In this document: piece by piece, positions 43,688 through 52,145 of the stretch | Position numbering within the stretch: position 1 is the stretch's first letter | Layout: each line of letters opens with the position of its first letter | DNA from: an uncultured Draconibacterium sp. | GTDB taxonomy: Bacteria > Bacteroidota > Bacteroidia > Bacteroidales > Prolixibacteraceae | Length of the DNA: 64,000 bases | NCBI RefSeq assembly: GCF_913063105.1 | Contig: NZ_CAJXYQ010000008.1 | Span: 145,635-209,634, forward strand | Reading direction: 5' to 3' | Program-made: the position numbers and the translations under genes | The notes under the pieces: model-generated | What the model saw: the letters and a program-made list of their open reading frames with translations, nothing else | Databases searched by the model: none | Told to the model about the DNA's origin: nothing

Positions 43688-44872
43688 ATGAAGGAAGAGC
43701 GAAAAATACCAGAGTTACGGTTTCCTGAGTTTGAAGGGGCATGGGATAATGAAAAAATCGGTAAAATCTTTTCTGTTTCAGCTGGAGGAGATGTGCCGAA
43801 GGAAAATGTGAGCGAAGTAAAGACGGAAGAATTTAAATATCCAATTTATGCTAATGCTGAAAAAGGGAAAGGCTTTTATGCTTACTCAGACATTTTTAAG
43901 GTCGAAGCAGGAGTTGTTACAGTTGCAGGGCGAGGGGTAAATATTGGTATTGCTCATGCAAGGGATCACAGGTTTTATCCCATTGTAAGGTTGCTCGTAT
44001 TGAAGCCAAAACAACAAGAGAACATATACTTCTTTGAACATTCAATCAATAATCTGAACCTTTACATCGAAAGTACTGGAGTGCCACAATTAACCGCACC
44101 TCAGATTTCATCATACAGGTTGTCCTATCCCTCCCTCCCAGAGCAACAAAAAATAGCCACCTTTCTTACCGCTGTAGACGACAAGATTCAGCAACTCACC
44201 CGCAAGAAGTCGCTGTTGGAGGACTACAAAAAAGGCGTGATGCAGCAAATCTTTTCGCAGCAGATTCGCTTTAAAGCTGACAATGGTTCGAATTTTCCCG
44301 AGTGGGAGGAGAAAAAATTGGATTCAATTGTTTCAAAAATTACAAACGGGATCAGTCTTGACCAAAACTCTGAACAGATAGGATATAGGGTGACCAGAAT
44401 TGAAACAATTTCTGACGGGACAATTAATTTGGCAAAAGTTGGCTATGTCGATACCCAAAAAGACATTTCCAGTTATCGTTTATTAGAAGGCGATTTGTTG
44501 TTTAGCAACATAAACAGTGTTGCCCATATTGGTAAAATAGTCCGTGTGGATAGTGATTTCAATTTATATCACGGGATGAATCTGCTCAATATTCGAGTGG
44601 ATAAAGCATTCGATAATCAGTTCATATATTACCAACTTTCACGCAAACAGATGAAGAACTATTTCGAAAGGATATGTAACCGTGCAGTGAATCAGGCAAG
44701 CATAAATCAGACAGACCTTAAGAAAACAATTGTTTTGTGTCCCTGCCTCGAAGAGCAGCATAAAATAGCCGACTTTTTATCGGCACTCGATACTAAAATT
44801 GAACAGGTAAACACCCAACTGGAGCAGACCAAAACATTTAAGAAGGGACTGTTGCAGAAGATGTTTGTGTAA
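43688..44872 (+). CDS. hsdS: Type I restriction-modification specificity subunit HsdS
   Basis: The 394-residue protein holds two target recognition domains, each closed by a long helix: the first with LPEQQKIATFLTAVDDKIQQ, the second with LEEQHKIADFLSALDTKIEQ. The opening PELRFPEFEGAW and the internal FPEWEEKKLDSIV mark the two half-repeats. It sets the bipartite DNA target of the complex. The last 17 codons (EQTKTFKKGLLQKMFV) are repeated as DNA after the next gene, a trace of recombination at the hsdS 3' end. The recognition sequence cannot be read from the protein. Confidence 0.96.
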   Translation: MKEERKIPELRFPEFEGAWDNEKIGKIFSVSAGGDVPKENVSEVKTEEFKYPIYANAEKGKGFYAYSDIFKVEAGVVTVAGRGVNIGIAHARDHRFYPIVRLLVLKPKQQENIYFFEHSINNLNLYIESTGVPQLTAPQISSYRLSYPSLPEQQKIATFLTAVDDKIQQLTRKKSLLEDYKKGVMQQIFSQQIRFKADNGSNFPEWEEKKLDSIVSKITNGISLDQNSEQIGYRVTRIETISDGTINLAKVGYVDTQKDISSYRLLEGDLLFSNINSVAHIGKIVRVDSDFNLYHGMNLLNIRVDKAFDNQFIYYQLSRKQMKNYFERICNRAVNQASINQTDLKKTIVLCPCLEEQHKIADFLSALDTKIEQVNTQLEQTKTFKKGLLQKMFV

Positions 44873-44875
44873 AAA
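44820..44875 (+). repeat. hsdS-tail direct repeat, copy 1
   Basis: A 56-bp segment comprising the last hsdS codons and the following A-run. It recurs at 45457-45512 with one mismatch (A to C at the tenth codon region). Copy 1 is the genuine hsdS end. Confidence 0.95.
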
Positions 44876-44884
44876 AAGTAAGAA

Positions 44885-45478
44885 ATGGATGATATAAAAC
44901 AAGTAGTAAAAGAAAAGGTAGGTGTCGTTATCTCTGAACTTGGAGAGGACAAACTGAAACATAGTGTCATGCCCCTGCCACCAGTTTATTATGTTGTCTT
45001 CACTAGTGGTAAAATAGAGATGCGAACAAAGGATGATTTCCTGACTAATAATGATTACTCAATGGCAATTATATTTCCCCGTATAAGTTATAAGCCAAAC
45101 TCACAAAAGATGGAAACATTTCTGAAGGCGATCACAGTCAATAGTTATAAGGAGGTTCAAGTTGGCACAATTAATATGGGAAATTGGACGTGGTCTTTTT
45201 TTAATCAGGATTTAAGGAGAAAACCATTGCCTCTCGAAATCAGGATTGAAAACCGTGAAATTGATTTTGACAAAAGAATTTTTCAGATTTATCAGGACAA
45301 TTTTCACTTGCAACTTAGGTTACTTGTCTCCGTGCTTTCCTGCAGAAGAAAGGACGAAGCAGAATTTATTCTTAGCTTTTATGACAAGGAGATAGAGATT
45401 GGGAAATTGTATGAAAAAATAAAGTCGCAAAATAGAATTCTGGATAAACTACCGCTTGGAGCAGACCAAAACCTTTAA
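44885..45478 (+). CDS. Hypothetical protein inserted after hsdS (197 aa)
   Basis: No family is recognised. The protein starts MDDIKQVVKEKVGVVISELG, has an alpha/beta centre (VYYVVFTSGKIEMRTKDDFL, then NMGNWTWSFFNQDLRRKPL), and a helical end with HLQLRLLVSVLSCRRKDEAE. There is no signal or membrane segment. Its last residues LGADQNL are read from the 56-bp copy of the hsdS tail in another frame, so the gene and the repeat are physically joined. It lies between hsdS and two PD-(D/E)XK-like genes, so a function tied to restriction or defence is inferred, not shown. Confidence 0.65.
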   Translation: MDDIKQVVKEKVGVVISELGEDKLKHSVMPLPPVYYVVFTSGKIEMRTKDDFLTNNDYSMAIIFPRISYKPNSQKMETFLKAITVNSYKEVQVGTINMGNWTWSFFNQDLRRKPLPLEIRIENREIDFDKRIFQIYQDNFHLQLRLLVSVLSCRRKDEAEFILSFYDKEIEIGKLYEKIKSQNRILDKLPLGADQNL

Positions 45479-45512
45479 GAAGGGACTGTTGCAGAAGATG
45501 TTTGTGTAAAAA
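45457..45512 (+). repeat. hsdS-tail direct repeat, copy 2
   Basis: Copy of 44820-44875. In the hsdS frame it still encodes LEQTKTFKKGLLQKMFV and a stop, without the rest of the gene. It overlaps the 3' end of the 197-residue gene. Confidence 0.95.
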
Positions 45513-45517
45513 TAAAT

Positions 45518-46243
45518 ATGGAAGCCTTTATCAAAATAGTTGAAAGTATACAAACAGAGCAACCAAACATTAATCCAACCGAAATTTATAACGAAGGATG
45601 GATGACAAGGTTATTGGTTCATTATTCAATTAAACACCAGATCAATGTGGTTAACCTAGACTTTAGTATGATAAAAAACTGGACATCAGAGGCTTTAATG
45701 TCCAGTCCTTTCATACTAGAGGTGGCTCAGCCATACCGTGAAGGGTACACCCATGCTGATGTTGCACTCGGTGACTTTAATGTCGACTACGAGGTTCGAG
45801 GAGAGATTGATATTCCTAACGATGCTAGGGTATTCGGGATAATTGAGGCAAAAATGAAGAGTAATCTTAGTGCTGGGACAACCTATGTGAAAGACTATAA
45901 TCAGGCGAGTAGGAATATTGCTTGTATAGCCCACAACACAAGAGCCTCCGATTGCAAAATATTTTTTGTAGTTGTTATTCCCGAACAAATGAAAGAAAAA
46001 CATGGTATTGTCCCTAAAGTCGATAAAACTTTCGTCTACAATCAAATTCAATCCCGTTTTGAACTTTATGATGAGAATCATGAGGTTCGTGTTAATGAGT
46101 CAGCCGTTTTAAGTAAGGTGAAAAAATGTGAGATAATCGTGCTAACGTATGAAGATTGGATATCGACATTTACAGATTCGCAATCCAGAGAATTTCTATC
46201 TGATTTTTACGAGAAATGTCGAAAATATAATCGGCTAAAATAG
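45518..46243 (+). CDS. PD-(D/E)XK-like nuclease candidate (241 aa)
   Basis: A compact alpha/beta protein with a probable nuclease core: D81 in THADVALGDF followed by FGIIEAKMK with E110-A-K112, the D...ExK spacing of PD-(D/E)XK enzymes, then a helix (VKDYNQASRNIACIAHNT) and a strand (KIFFVVVIP). No family name is recognised. It follows the repeat copy by 5 bases and precedes the next gene by 7, so it is in the hsd operon. It may be an additional DNA-cleaving effector; an inactive homologue or unrelated fold remains possible. Confidence 0.6.
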   Translation: MEAFIKIVESIQTEQPNINPTEIYNEGWMTRLLVHYSIKHQINVVNLDFSMIKNWTSEALMSSPFILEVAQPYREGYTHADVALGDFNVDYEVRGEIDIPNDARVFGIIEAKMKSNLSAGTTYVKDYNQASRNIACIAHNTRASDCKIFFVVVIPEQMKEKHGIVPKVDKTFVYNQIQSRFELYDENHEVRVNESAVLSKVKKCEIIVLTYEDWISTFTDSQSREFLSDFYEKCRKYNRLK

Positions 46244-46250
46244 ATACTGA

Positions 46251-47474
46251 ATGATCGAAACCAGAAAAATAACCGACCTTTTACAGGGAACAAAAAACAT
46301 TATAAAACATCAGCGGGAGATAGAAAAGCTGAAGGGTGAAAGTTTCAACGTGTTTTCCATCCTTAAAATGGAGAGCAAGGAAAACGAAACACACTCTGCT
46401 TTTCTGGCTGAACTGCTTGATCCGAAAGGTTCGCATCTTAAAGGTGACACTTTTTTGCGCCTGTTTCTGGAGATAATCGGAGACACTAGCATTGATCCGA
46501 GCCAAGCTAAGGTTAAAGTGGAGCATTACTGCGGAGAACGTAACGACAAGGCAAAAACAGGGGGCAGAATCGATATCTTTATCTGGAATGAAGGTGGCAA
46601 CAGTATCTCAATTGAGAACAAGATTTATGCAGGAGATCAGTATGCTCAAATTGAACGATACCGTAATTACCGATTAAGCAGAAAATCAACAAACACGGTT
46701 TATTACCTAACATTATTCGGAGATCAACCTTCAAAAGACAGTAAAGGGAAACTGCAAGATGGAAAAGGGTTTCACTGCCTTTCATACCAGACTGATATAC
46801 AGGAATGGCTAAAACGGAGTATGAAAGAAGCAGCAGAAGAACCGATTTTAAGAGAATCAATAAAGCAATACCTTATATTGGTAAAAAACCTTACTTCAAC
46901 CATGGACAAAGAAAAAGAAACAGAGTTACACAAGTTGATGCTCAAGTATTACGAAGAAGCATCGTTTATTGAAGCAAACTTTGAAAAAGCTAAAAATGTT
47001 ATTTACCAACAAGTGCGGCAAAAAGTAATAATAGCACTTCAATCAGAACTGAAAAAGCTAAATTTCCCATACAATGTAGTTGAAGGTAATGCCATCGAGG
47101 AAAAACACGCAGAAGTGTTCATTAAGCCAGTGAACCATCCCTCAACTACATTACGTTTTGGAGTCGAGTCTTTCAGTGGGAATGGTCACAAAAAAGGACA
47201 AATATTCGTAGGGATAAAAAATCAAGGAGGAGGTAAAAATTTATTTACAGAGTTGAATAAAAGCAGAACCAAATATGCAAACTACTGGATAAACCCGCAG
47301 GTGATCCGAAATGAAAACGATTCACCAATTAATTTGAGAAACAATAAATTGATTTATCGACTGAGTTCTGTCGATGGATTTATGGATGAATTTGCTGCAC
47401 AGATAGTTAAGGAAGTCGTTCGCTACATGAAGGATGAATCTACTGCATTATTGGAATATTTAAACAAAAACTAA
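46251..47474 (+). CDS. PDDEXK_4-type nuclease-family protein (407 aa)
   Basis: The N-terminal half matches the PD-(D/E)XK family 4 pattern: FNVFSILKMESKENETHSAF, LAELLDPKGSH, then GGRIDIFIW with D108 and ISIENKIYAGDQ with E122-N-K124, then a Gln-containing helix YAQIERYRNY. The C-terminal half (about 220-407) is a separate domain with GVESFSGNGHKKGQIFVGI. Proteins of this family are frequent in defence islands but mostly uncharacterised. Its stop overlaps the hsdR start by one base (TAATG), so it is co-translated with the restriction subunit. Confidence 0.75.
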   Translation: MIETRKITDLLQGTKNIIKHQREIEKLKGESFNVFSILKMESKENETHSAFLAELLDPKGSHLKGDTFLRLFLEIIGDTSIDPSQAKVKVEHYCGERNDKAKTGGRIDIFIWNEGGNSISIENKIYAGDQYAQIERYRNYRLSRKSTNTVYYLTLFGDQPSKDSKGKLQDGKGFHCLSYQTDIQEWLKRSMKEAAEEPILRESIKQYLILVKNLTSTMDKEKETELHKLMLKYYEEASFIEANFEKAKNVIYQQVRQKVIIALQSELKKLNFPYNVVEGNAIEEKHAEVFIKPVNHPSTTLRFGVESFSGNGHKKGQIFVGIKNQGGGKNLFTELNKSRTKYANYWINPQVIRNENDSPINLRNNKLIYRLSSVDGFMDEFAAQIVKEVVRYMKDESTALLEYLNKN

Positions 47475-50317
47475 TGACCCGACAACCTGAACAAATACTG
47501 GAAGAGAACCTTATCACGCAGCTTGCAGGTATGCGCTATCAGCGTGTAACCATTAACGATGAGGCTGATCTGTTGGTAAACCTGAAGGAGCAACTGGAGA
47601 AGCATAATGGAGTTCAGTTAACCGATAAGGAGTTTGCACAAGTGCTGAACCACCTCGACAAGGGGAACGTATTCGAAAAAGCCAAAATCCTGCGGGATAA
47701 AATGCAGCTTACTAAAGAGGACGGTGATTCCGTTTATCTGGAGTTTATTAACATGGATCAGTGGTGTAAAAATACCTTCCAAGTCACCAATCAGGTAACA
47801 GTGGAAGGTAGCTACAAAAACCGCTACGATGTAACCATCCTCATCAACGGCTTGCCACTGGTACAAATAGAACTTAAACGAAGGGGACTGGAACTGAAGG
47901 AAGCTTTTAATCAGATTAACCGCTACCAGAAACACTCCTACTGGGCGGGGCATGCCTTGTTTCAATATGTTCAGGTGTTTGTGATCAGCAATGGCGAGAA
48001 TACAAAGTACTACGCTAATAATAAACGACAGACCTTTAAACAGACATTCTACTGGAGCGATGTAAACAATAAGCGCATTTCACAGCTAAGTAAGTTTGTC
48101 GAAGAATTCCTTGAGCCTTGCCATCTGGCTAAAATGATCACCCGTTATGTGGTGATGAATGAAGCCTACAAGATATTAATGGTGCTGCGTCCTTACCAGT
48201 ATTTCGCAACAGAAGCATTGATTGATCGGGTAAAGAACAGTACTAATAATGCTTATGTCTGGCATACCACAGGATCGGGTAAAACACTGACCTCGTTTAA
48301 AGCCAGTCAGGTGATCATGAACCTCCCGCAAGTGGATAAGGTGGTGTTCGTAGTCGACCGAAAAGACCTCGACTACCAGACAAGCAAGGAGTTCAACGCT
48401 TTCTCTAAGGGCAGTGTGGATAGCACTGACAACACCAAAAAACTGGTAGAACAGTTTACCGATGGTACGCAACTGATCGTTACCACCATCCAGAAGCTGA
48501 ATAACGCTATTAGCAAGAAGAACTACCTGTACCGCATGGAGAAGATGAAGGACAAACGGATCATCTTTATATTCGATGAGTGCCACCGTAGCCAGTTTGG
48601 CGACACCCATCAGAAGATCGTAAAGTTCTTTACCAATCACCAGTTATTCGGATTTACGGGTACGCCTATCTTTGCCGAGAATGCCTATAGCAAAAACTCG
48701 GTGAAACATACCACCAAAGAACTGTTTGGCGAGTGCATCCATAAATATGTGATCACTGATGCCATTAAGGATGAAAACGTGCTAAAGTTCTCTGTGGAAT
48801 ACATTGGCAGGTACAGAGAGAAGCAGAGCGGAGATACTCTTGCCGACATCGAGGTGGAAGGCATCGACATAAAGGAACTGATGGACTCGGAGCAGCGTCT
48901 GGAGAAGATCACCGATTATATCCTCAGCCTTCACAATCGTAAGACGCATTCCCGCACGTTTACGGGTATGTTTTGTGTGAGCAGCATTGATACCCTCATC
49001 CGTTACTACGAACTGTTTAAACAGCGGAAAAACGATGGGAAACACAATCTGAAGATTGCCACCGTATTTTCCTATGGCGTAAACGAAGACGACAAGGATG
49101 CTACTGGTCTTTATGAGGAAGAACTGCCGATTGCAGCCGAGGGATTCCAGAAATACAACAAACATAGTCGGGAGAAACTGGATGAATACATTGGCGACTA
49201 CAACCAGATGTTCGGAATGAACTTCTCTACCAGAGATACCCAAAGCTTCTACAACTATTACAACGATATTTCAAAACGAGTGAAAGCACAACAGATCGAC
49301 ATTCTGTTGGTTGTAAATATGTTCTTAACGGGATTCGATAGTCCCACACTGAATACGCTATATGTCGATAAGAATCTGAAGTATCACGGGCTGATTCAGG
49401 CATATTCTCGTACCAACCGTATTCTTACCGAGCAAAAGTCGCAGGGGAACATTGTTTGCTTTCGTAACCTTAAAAACGCCACTGATGATGCTATTGCACT
49501 GTTCTCGAATAAGGATGCCAAGGAAGTGATCCTGCTGCAACCGTACGAGGAGTATGTACGCAAGTTCAATATTGCTTTTGCTGAACTGTTGAAGATTGCA
49601 CCAACCACTGCCAGTGTGGATGAATTGCCAAGTGAGGACGAGGAACTGGAGTTTATCAAGGCTTTTCGGGAATTGATGAGGCTAAAGAATGTGTTGTCCA
49701 GTTTTGTGGAGTTCAGCTTTGATGATCTGGCAATGAACGAGCAAACTTTCGAAAACTACAAAAGCAAGTACCTCGATCTTTGGCAGAAGGTAAAATCCGA
49801 TACCAGTAAGGAGAAAGACTCCATCCTCGATGACGTGGACTTCGAATTGGAACTGATCCATCGTGACGAGATAAATGTAGCCTACATCCTTAAGTTACTT
49901 GCCCAAATGAAGGATGCAAGTAAAGCCGATCAGGAACGCCAGAAGAAGCAAATTCTGGAGCATCTTACAGGAGAAGCCAAACTACGAAGCAAGAAGGAAC
50001 TGATCGAAAAATTCATACAGGAAAATCTTCCACACATCGAAGATGCAGACGACATCCCCGAAGCCTTCGAAGTATTCTGGAAGAACGAACAAAAGATAGC
50101 ATTTGACACCATTTGCAGGGAGGAACACCTTGTACCTGTTAAACTACAAGATGTGATCGAGAACTACCTGTATACAGAGCGGAAACCACTACGGGAAGAT
50201 ATTGTCGGCACATTAGAAACAAAACCAAAAATACGAGACCGCAAAACCATCATAGAACGTGTTACAAGCCGCATCTATGGCTTCGTGGATACTTTTGTTA
50301 GTGGTATGGCGGGGTAG
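47474..50317 (+). CDS. hsdR: Type I restriction subunit HsdR
   Basis: The 947-residue protein has an N-terminal nuclease domain with D119 and E133-L-K135 (YDVTILINGLPLVQIELKRR), then helicase domains with TTGSGKT near 265-271, DECH at 368-371 and GFTGTPIF. LVVNMFLTGFDSPTLNTLYV and GLIQAYSRTNR complete the SF2 motor. It translocates DNA and cuts unmethylated foreign DNA in the complex with HsdM and HsdS. It normally lies next to hsdS or hsdM; here three other genes intervene. Confidence 0.96.
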   Translation: MTRQPEQILEENLITQLAGMRYQRVTINDEADLLVNLKEQLEKHNGVQLTDKEFAQVLNHLDKGNVFEKAKILRDKMQLTKEDGDSVYLEFINMDQWCKNTFQVTNQVTVEGSYKNRYDVTILINGLPLVQIELKRRGLELKEAFNQINRYQKHSYWAGHALFQYVQVFVISNGENTKYYANNKRQTFKQTFYWSDVNNKRISQLSKFVEEFLEPCHLAKMITRYVVMNEAYKILMVLRPYQYFATEALIDRVKNSTNNAYVWHTTGSGKTLTSFKASQVIMNLPQVDKVVFVVDRKDLDYQTSKEFNAFSKGSVDSTDNTKKLVEQFTDGTQLIVTTIQKLNNAISKKNYLYRMEKMKDKRIIFIFDECHRSQFGDTHQKIVKFFTNHQLFGFTGTPIFAENAYSKNSVKHTTKELFGECIHKYVITDAIKDENVLKFSVEYIGRYREKQSGDTLADIEVEGIDIKELMDSEQRLEKITDYILSLHNRKTHSRTFTGMFCVSSIDTLIRYYELFKQRKNDGKHNLKIATVFSYGVNEDDKDATGLYEEELPIAAEGFQKYNKHSREKLDEYIGDYNQMFGMNFSTRDTQSFYNYYNDISKRVKAQQIDILLVVNMFLTGFDSPTLNTLYVDKNLKYHGLIQAYSRTNRILTEQKSQGNIVCFRNLKNATDDAIALFSNKDAKEVILLQPYEEYVRKFNIAFAELLKIAPTTASVDELPSEDEELEFIKAFRELMRLKNVLSSFVEFSFDDLAMNEQTFENYKSKYLDLWQKVKSDTSKEKDSILDDVDFELELIHRDEINVAYILKLLAQMKDASKADQERQKKQILEHLTGEAKLRSKKELIEKFIQENLPHIEDADDIPEAFEVFWKNEQKIAFDTICREEHLVPVKLQDVIENYLYTERKPLREDIVGTLETKPKIRDRKTIIERVTSRIYGFVDTFVSGMAG

Positions 50318-50336
50318 TACCTAAAAATGACAACTT

Positions 50337-51239
50337 ATGGTAATTCTTAAAAGGATAATTATAGCCTCGATATTTGTTCTAATTGGATTAGGATTTATCT
50401 TTTTGTTTACGATGATGTACGTGAATGTTGTAAATGATGACCTATATGGTAGAATGATTGAAACGAAAAGATTTTGTGACGATAGTTTTGATGTTAAAAC
50501 AGATTACGTCACAGTAAGATTTATTATCCACAATATTCATGAACAAGAAAATGCAGTTGATGCATCATTACTAATCTTTACTACAGGACAAAAAATAAAC
50601 CATGATTTGAAGGAAGGCAAGTTCTCTATTACAGCAGATGTGAGAGATGGGTACGGGTATGCTCCTTTTGGGCAGTATCACAAAATAGTACTCGATTCAA
50701 GTGTGGTCGATAAGAACGTCAAGACATCTAATTTAATCAGTGAATCAGAAAACTTTTTGTTTCCTATTGCCAATAGTGTCGATGGATTCCCTTATGACGA
50801 TGTATTGATATATCCACGTGTCAGCGTAAATTATTCTGGAACGCCATCCGAAAAGTATAAACTAAATACTGAAGTACAGAAAATGATGACGGGGCGACAA
50901 CTTGAAGTTAGCTGCAAATCTCCCAGAATTGCAACTCTCAGTCGAACACCAATAGAAAAAATGTTCATTGTTTCCTCATCTGTTATTTTTCTGGTTTTAG
51001 CAATACTAGTCGGGATTAGCCTCATTTTGACAAAAACAGGATTAAGTAGGACTGAGGAACTATTGGCAATCGCAACATATTTGATGGCTACAGCAGGATT
51101 TCGTGAACTTATTGGTTTTTCACGAGATACAGGCATTAGTGCGCTTGAAGTGGCAGTGCTTGGAATACCTTTAGCTCTTGTATTCACTGCAATATTCATA
51201 TCCTTTTTTAGAGGAAAATGGAAAAAGTCAAATCAATAA
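50337..51239 (+). CDS. Membrane protein with N-terminal anchor and C-terminal helices (300 aa)
   Basis: One membrane helix (IIIASIFVLIGLGFIFLFTM, residues 6-25) is followed by about 180 residues likely outside the cytoplasm, then three helices (IFLVLAILVGISLIL, ELLAIATYLMATAGF, VLGIPLALVFTAIFISFF). The soluble part has FGQYHKIVLD and GFPYDDVLIYPRVSVNY; the layout is reminiscent of DUF4436 proteins, a weak resemblance. It starts 19 bases after hsdR on the same strand, so it may be part of the operon. Function unknown. Confidence 0.6.
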   Translation: MVILKRIIIASIFVLIGLGFIFLFTMMYVNVVNDDLYGRMIETKRFCDDSFDVKTDYVTVRFIIHNIHEQENAVDASLLIFTTGQKINHDLKEGKFSITADVRDGYGYAPFGQYHKIVLDSSVVDKNVKTSNLISESENFLFPIANSVDGFPYDDVLIYPRVSVNYSGTPSEKYKLNTEVQKMMTGRQLEVSCKSPRIATLSRTPIEKMFIVSSSVIFLVLAILVGISLILTKTGLSRTEELLAIATYLMATAGFRELIGFSRDTGISALEVAVLGIPLALVFTAIFISFFRGKWKKSNQ

Positions 51240-51356
51240 CCTCATTATAAAGAACTACGCATTAATTAACTTTACAGCCTACAAAATAAACCTTAGTCAT
51301 CTTTTGTTATTTTACTCGTTAATCTCTAGTTTTATAGTCAATTATAAACCAGAAGC

Positions 51357-51378
51357 GTTTCACAAATGTTTCACAAAT
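51357..51378. repeat. Right integrase arm-type repeats
   Basis: GTTTCACAAAT twice in immediate tandem (51357-51367 and 51368-51378), in the same orientation as the left copies. They lie 77 bases inside the right attachment repeat. Confidence 0.65.
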
Positions 51379-51427
51379 TTGGTGGATAAAGTTCTTTTTG
51401 TTTTGTAAGTGATTGGTATACAATAAA

Positions 51428-51454
51428 AAAGGAGAGCTAAATTAACTCTCCTTT
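51428..51454 (-). terminator. Terminator of the right tRNA-Leu, supplied by the element
   Basis: Arms AAAGGAGAG (51428-51436) and CTCTCCTTT (51446-51454); on the minus strand the stem runs into TTTTTT. It abuts the attachment repeat on the element side. Confidence 0.8.
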
Positions 51455-51544
51455 GTGCCCAGTAAAGGACTCGAACCTTCACGCCCTTGCGAGCACTAGT
51501 CCCTGAAACTAGCGTGTCTACCAATTCCACCAACTGGGCTATTC
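51455..51544. repeat. Right attachment-site repeat (90 bp)
   Basis: Identical to 35158-35247. Flanks differ completely on both sides, which fixes the repeat length. Confidence 0.93.
51456..51539 (-). tRNA. tRNA-Leu(CAG), right copy without encoded CCA
   Basis: Same 84-nt body as the left copy, anticodon CAG. The 3' flank is CAA instead of CCA, so the CCA must be added by nucleotidyltransferase. It retains the chromosomal upstream side with a TATATTTG -7 box and is probably the expressed gene. Confidence 0.95.
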
Positions 51545-51596
51545 TGTTAAGAACATTCCAAATTTTTAAAGAAGCCAGGCTTCAAATTTGGTCGTG

Positions 51597-51604
51597 CAAA
51601 TATA
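51597..51604 (-). promoter_or_regulatory. -7 box of tRNA-Leu
   Basis: TATATTTG on the minus strand matches TAnnTTTG, about 58 bases upstream of the tRNA 5' end and directly after the pyrI terminator T-run. No good -33 TTTG is visible. Confidence 0.5.
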
Positions 51605-51608
51605 AAAA

Positions 51609-51642
51609 AAATCCGCCTTCTTGTTCATTAAAAGGCGGATTT
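51609..51642 (-). terminator. Terminator of pyrBI
   Basis: Perfect 11-base arms (51609-51619 and 51632-51642), followed on the minus strand by a T-run. It lies 20 bases past the pyrI stop. Confidence 0.85.
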
Positions 51643-51661
51643 AAATGAAATCAATTATTTC

Positions 51662-52138
51662 TTACAACATCTTAATCTGATCTTCGGCCGTAATTTTTTC
51701 GCAGTACCTGCATTTTAGGGCAATTGGGTCGGTTTTAATAACCTTAAAACACGTTGTTATTACTTCGTGGTTGGTAATGCATTTGGGATTAAAACATTTG
51801 GCAATCCCTTTAATTCGTTCCGGGATTTCCACAATTTTCTTTTCGGCCACTTCGTAATCTTTAATAATGTTTAATTTGGCGTGTGGCGCGATCAATGCTA
51901 TTTTATTTATTTCATAATCTTCAAAAAATTTGTCGGAAACTTTAATAATGGCTTTTGCTCCTAATTTGGCACTATCCAGGTTGGTCCCGAAAGTAATTTG
52001 GTTCTCAATTTTATCCAATCCTAAAATTGATATAACCTTAAATAAATTTTTTGCAGGAATATGGTCGATTACTGTACCGTCTTTAATGGCACTAACTTTT
52101 AATTTTAGTTTCTTTTTCATGTTGTCTTTCATTTCCAT
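51662..52138 (-). CDS. pyrI: Aspartate carbamoyltransferase regulatory subunit PyrI
   Basis: The 158-residue protein (start ATG 52138; ATGs six and eighteen bases further in are also possible) has the N-terminal allosteric domain (VSAIKDGTVIDHIPAKNLFK) and a C-terminal zinc domain with CFNPKC and CRYC, the four zinc Cys. It binds CTP/ATP and holds the catalytic trimers of PyrB in the holoenzyme, controlling pyrimidine synthesis. It begins 7 bases after pyrB and ends 20 bases before an intrinsic terminator. Confidence 0.95.
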   Translation of the reverse strand: MEMKDNMKKKLKLKVSAIKDGTVIDHIPAKNLFKVISILGLDKIENQITFGTNLDSAKLGAKAIIKVSDKFFEDYEINKIALIAPHAKLNIIKDYEVAEKKIVEIPERIKGIAKCFNPKCITNHEVITTCFKVIKTDPIALKCRYCEKITAEDQIKML

Positions 52139-52145
52139 GGTAACA

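Larger units (their letters stand above)
35158..51544. mobile_element. Integrative element in tRNA-Leu(CAG), about 16.3 kb
   Basis: Two identical 90-bp direct repeats (35158-35247 and 51455-51544) bound the region; each contains an almost whole tRNA-Leu gene. A tyrosine integrase starts 119 bases inside the left repeat. Short repeats GTTTCACAAAT lie just inside both ends. The right copy keeps the chromosomal promoter and the left copy keeps the chromosomal 3' end with encoded CCA, which fixes the orientation: the element inserted between tRNA body and flank and restored the gene with its own 3' part. Cargo is a type I restriction-modification operon with extra genes plus small unknown genes. 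No relaxase or conjugation genes are seen. Confidence 0.93.

Noticed and set aside
51178..51408. 76-aa frame at the right end of the element
   Set aside because: It overlaps the end of the membrane protein gene and runs through the arm repeats; no sign of coding.
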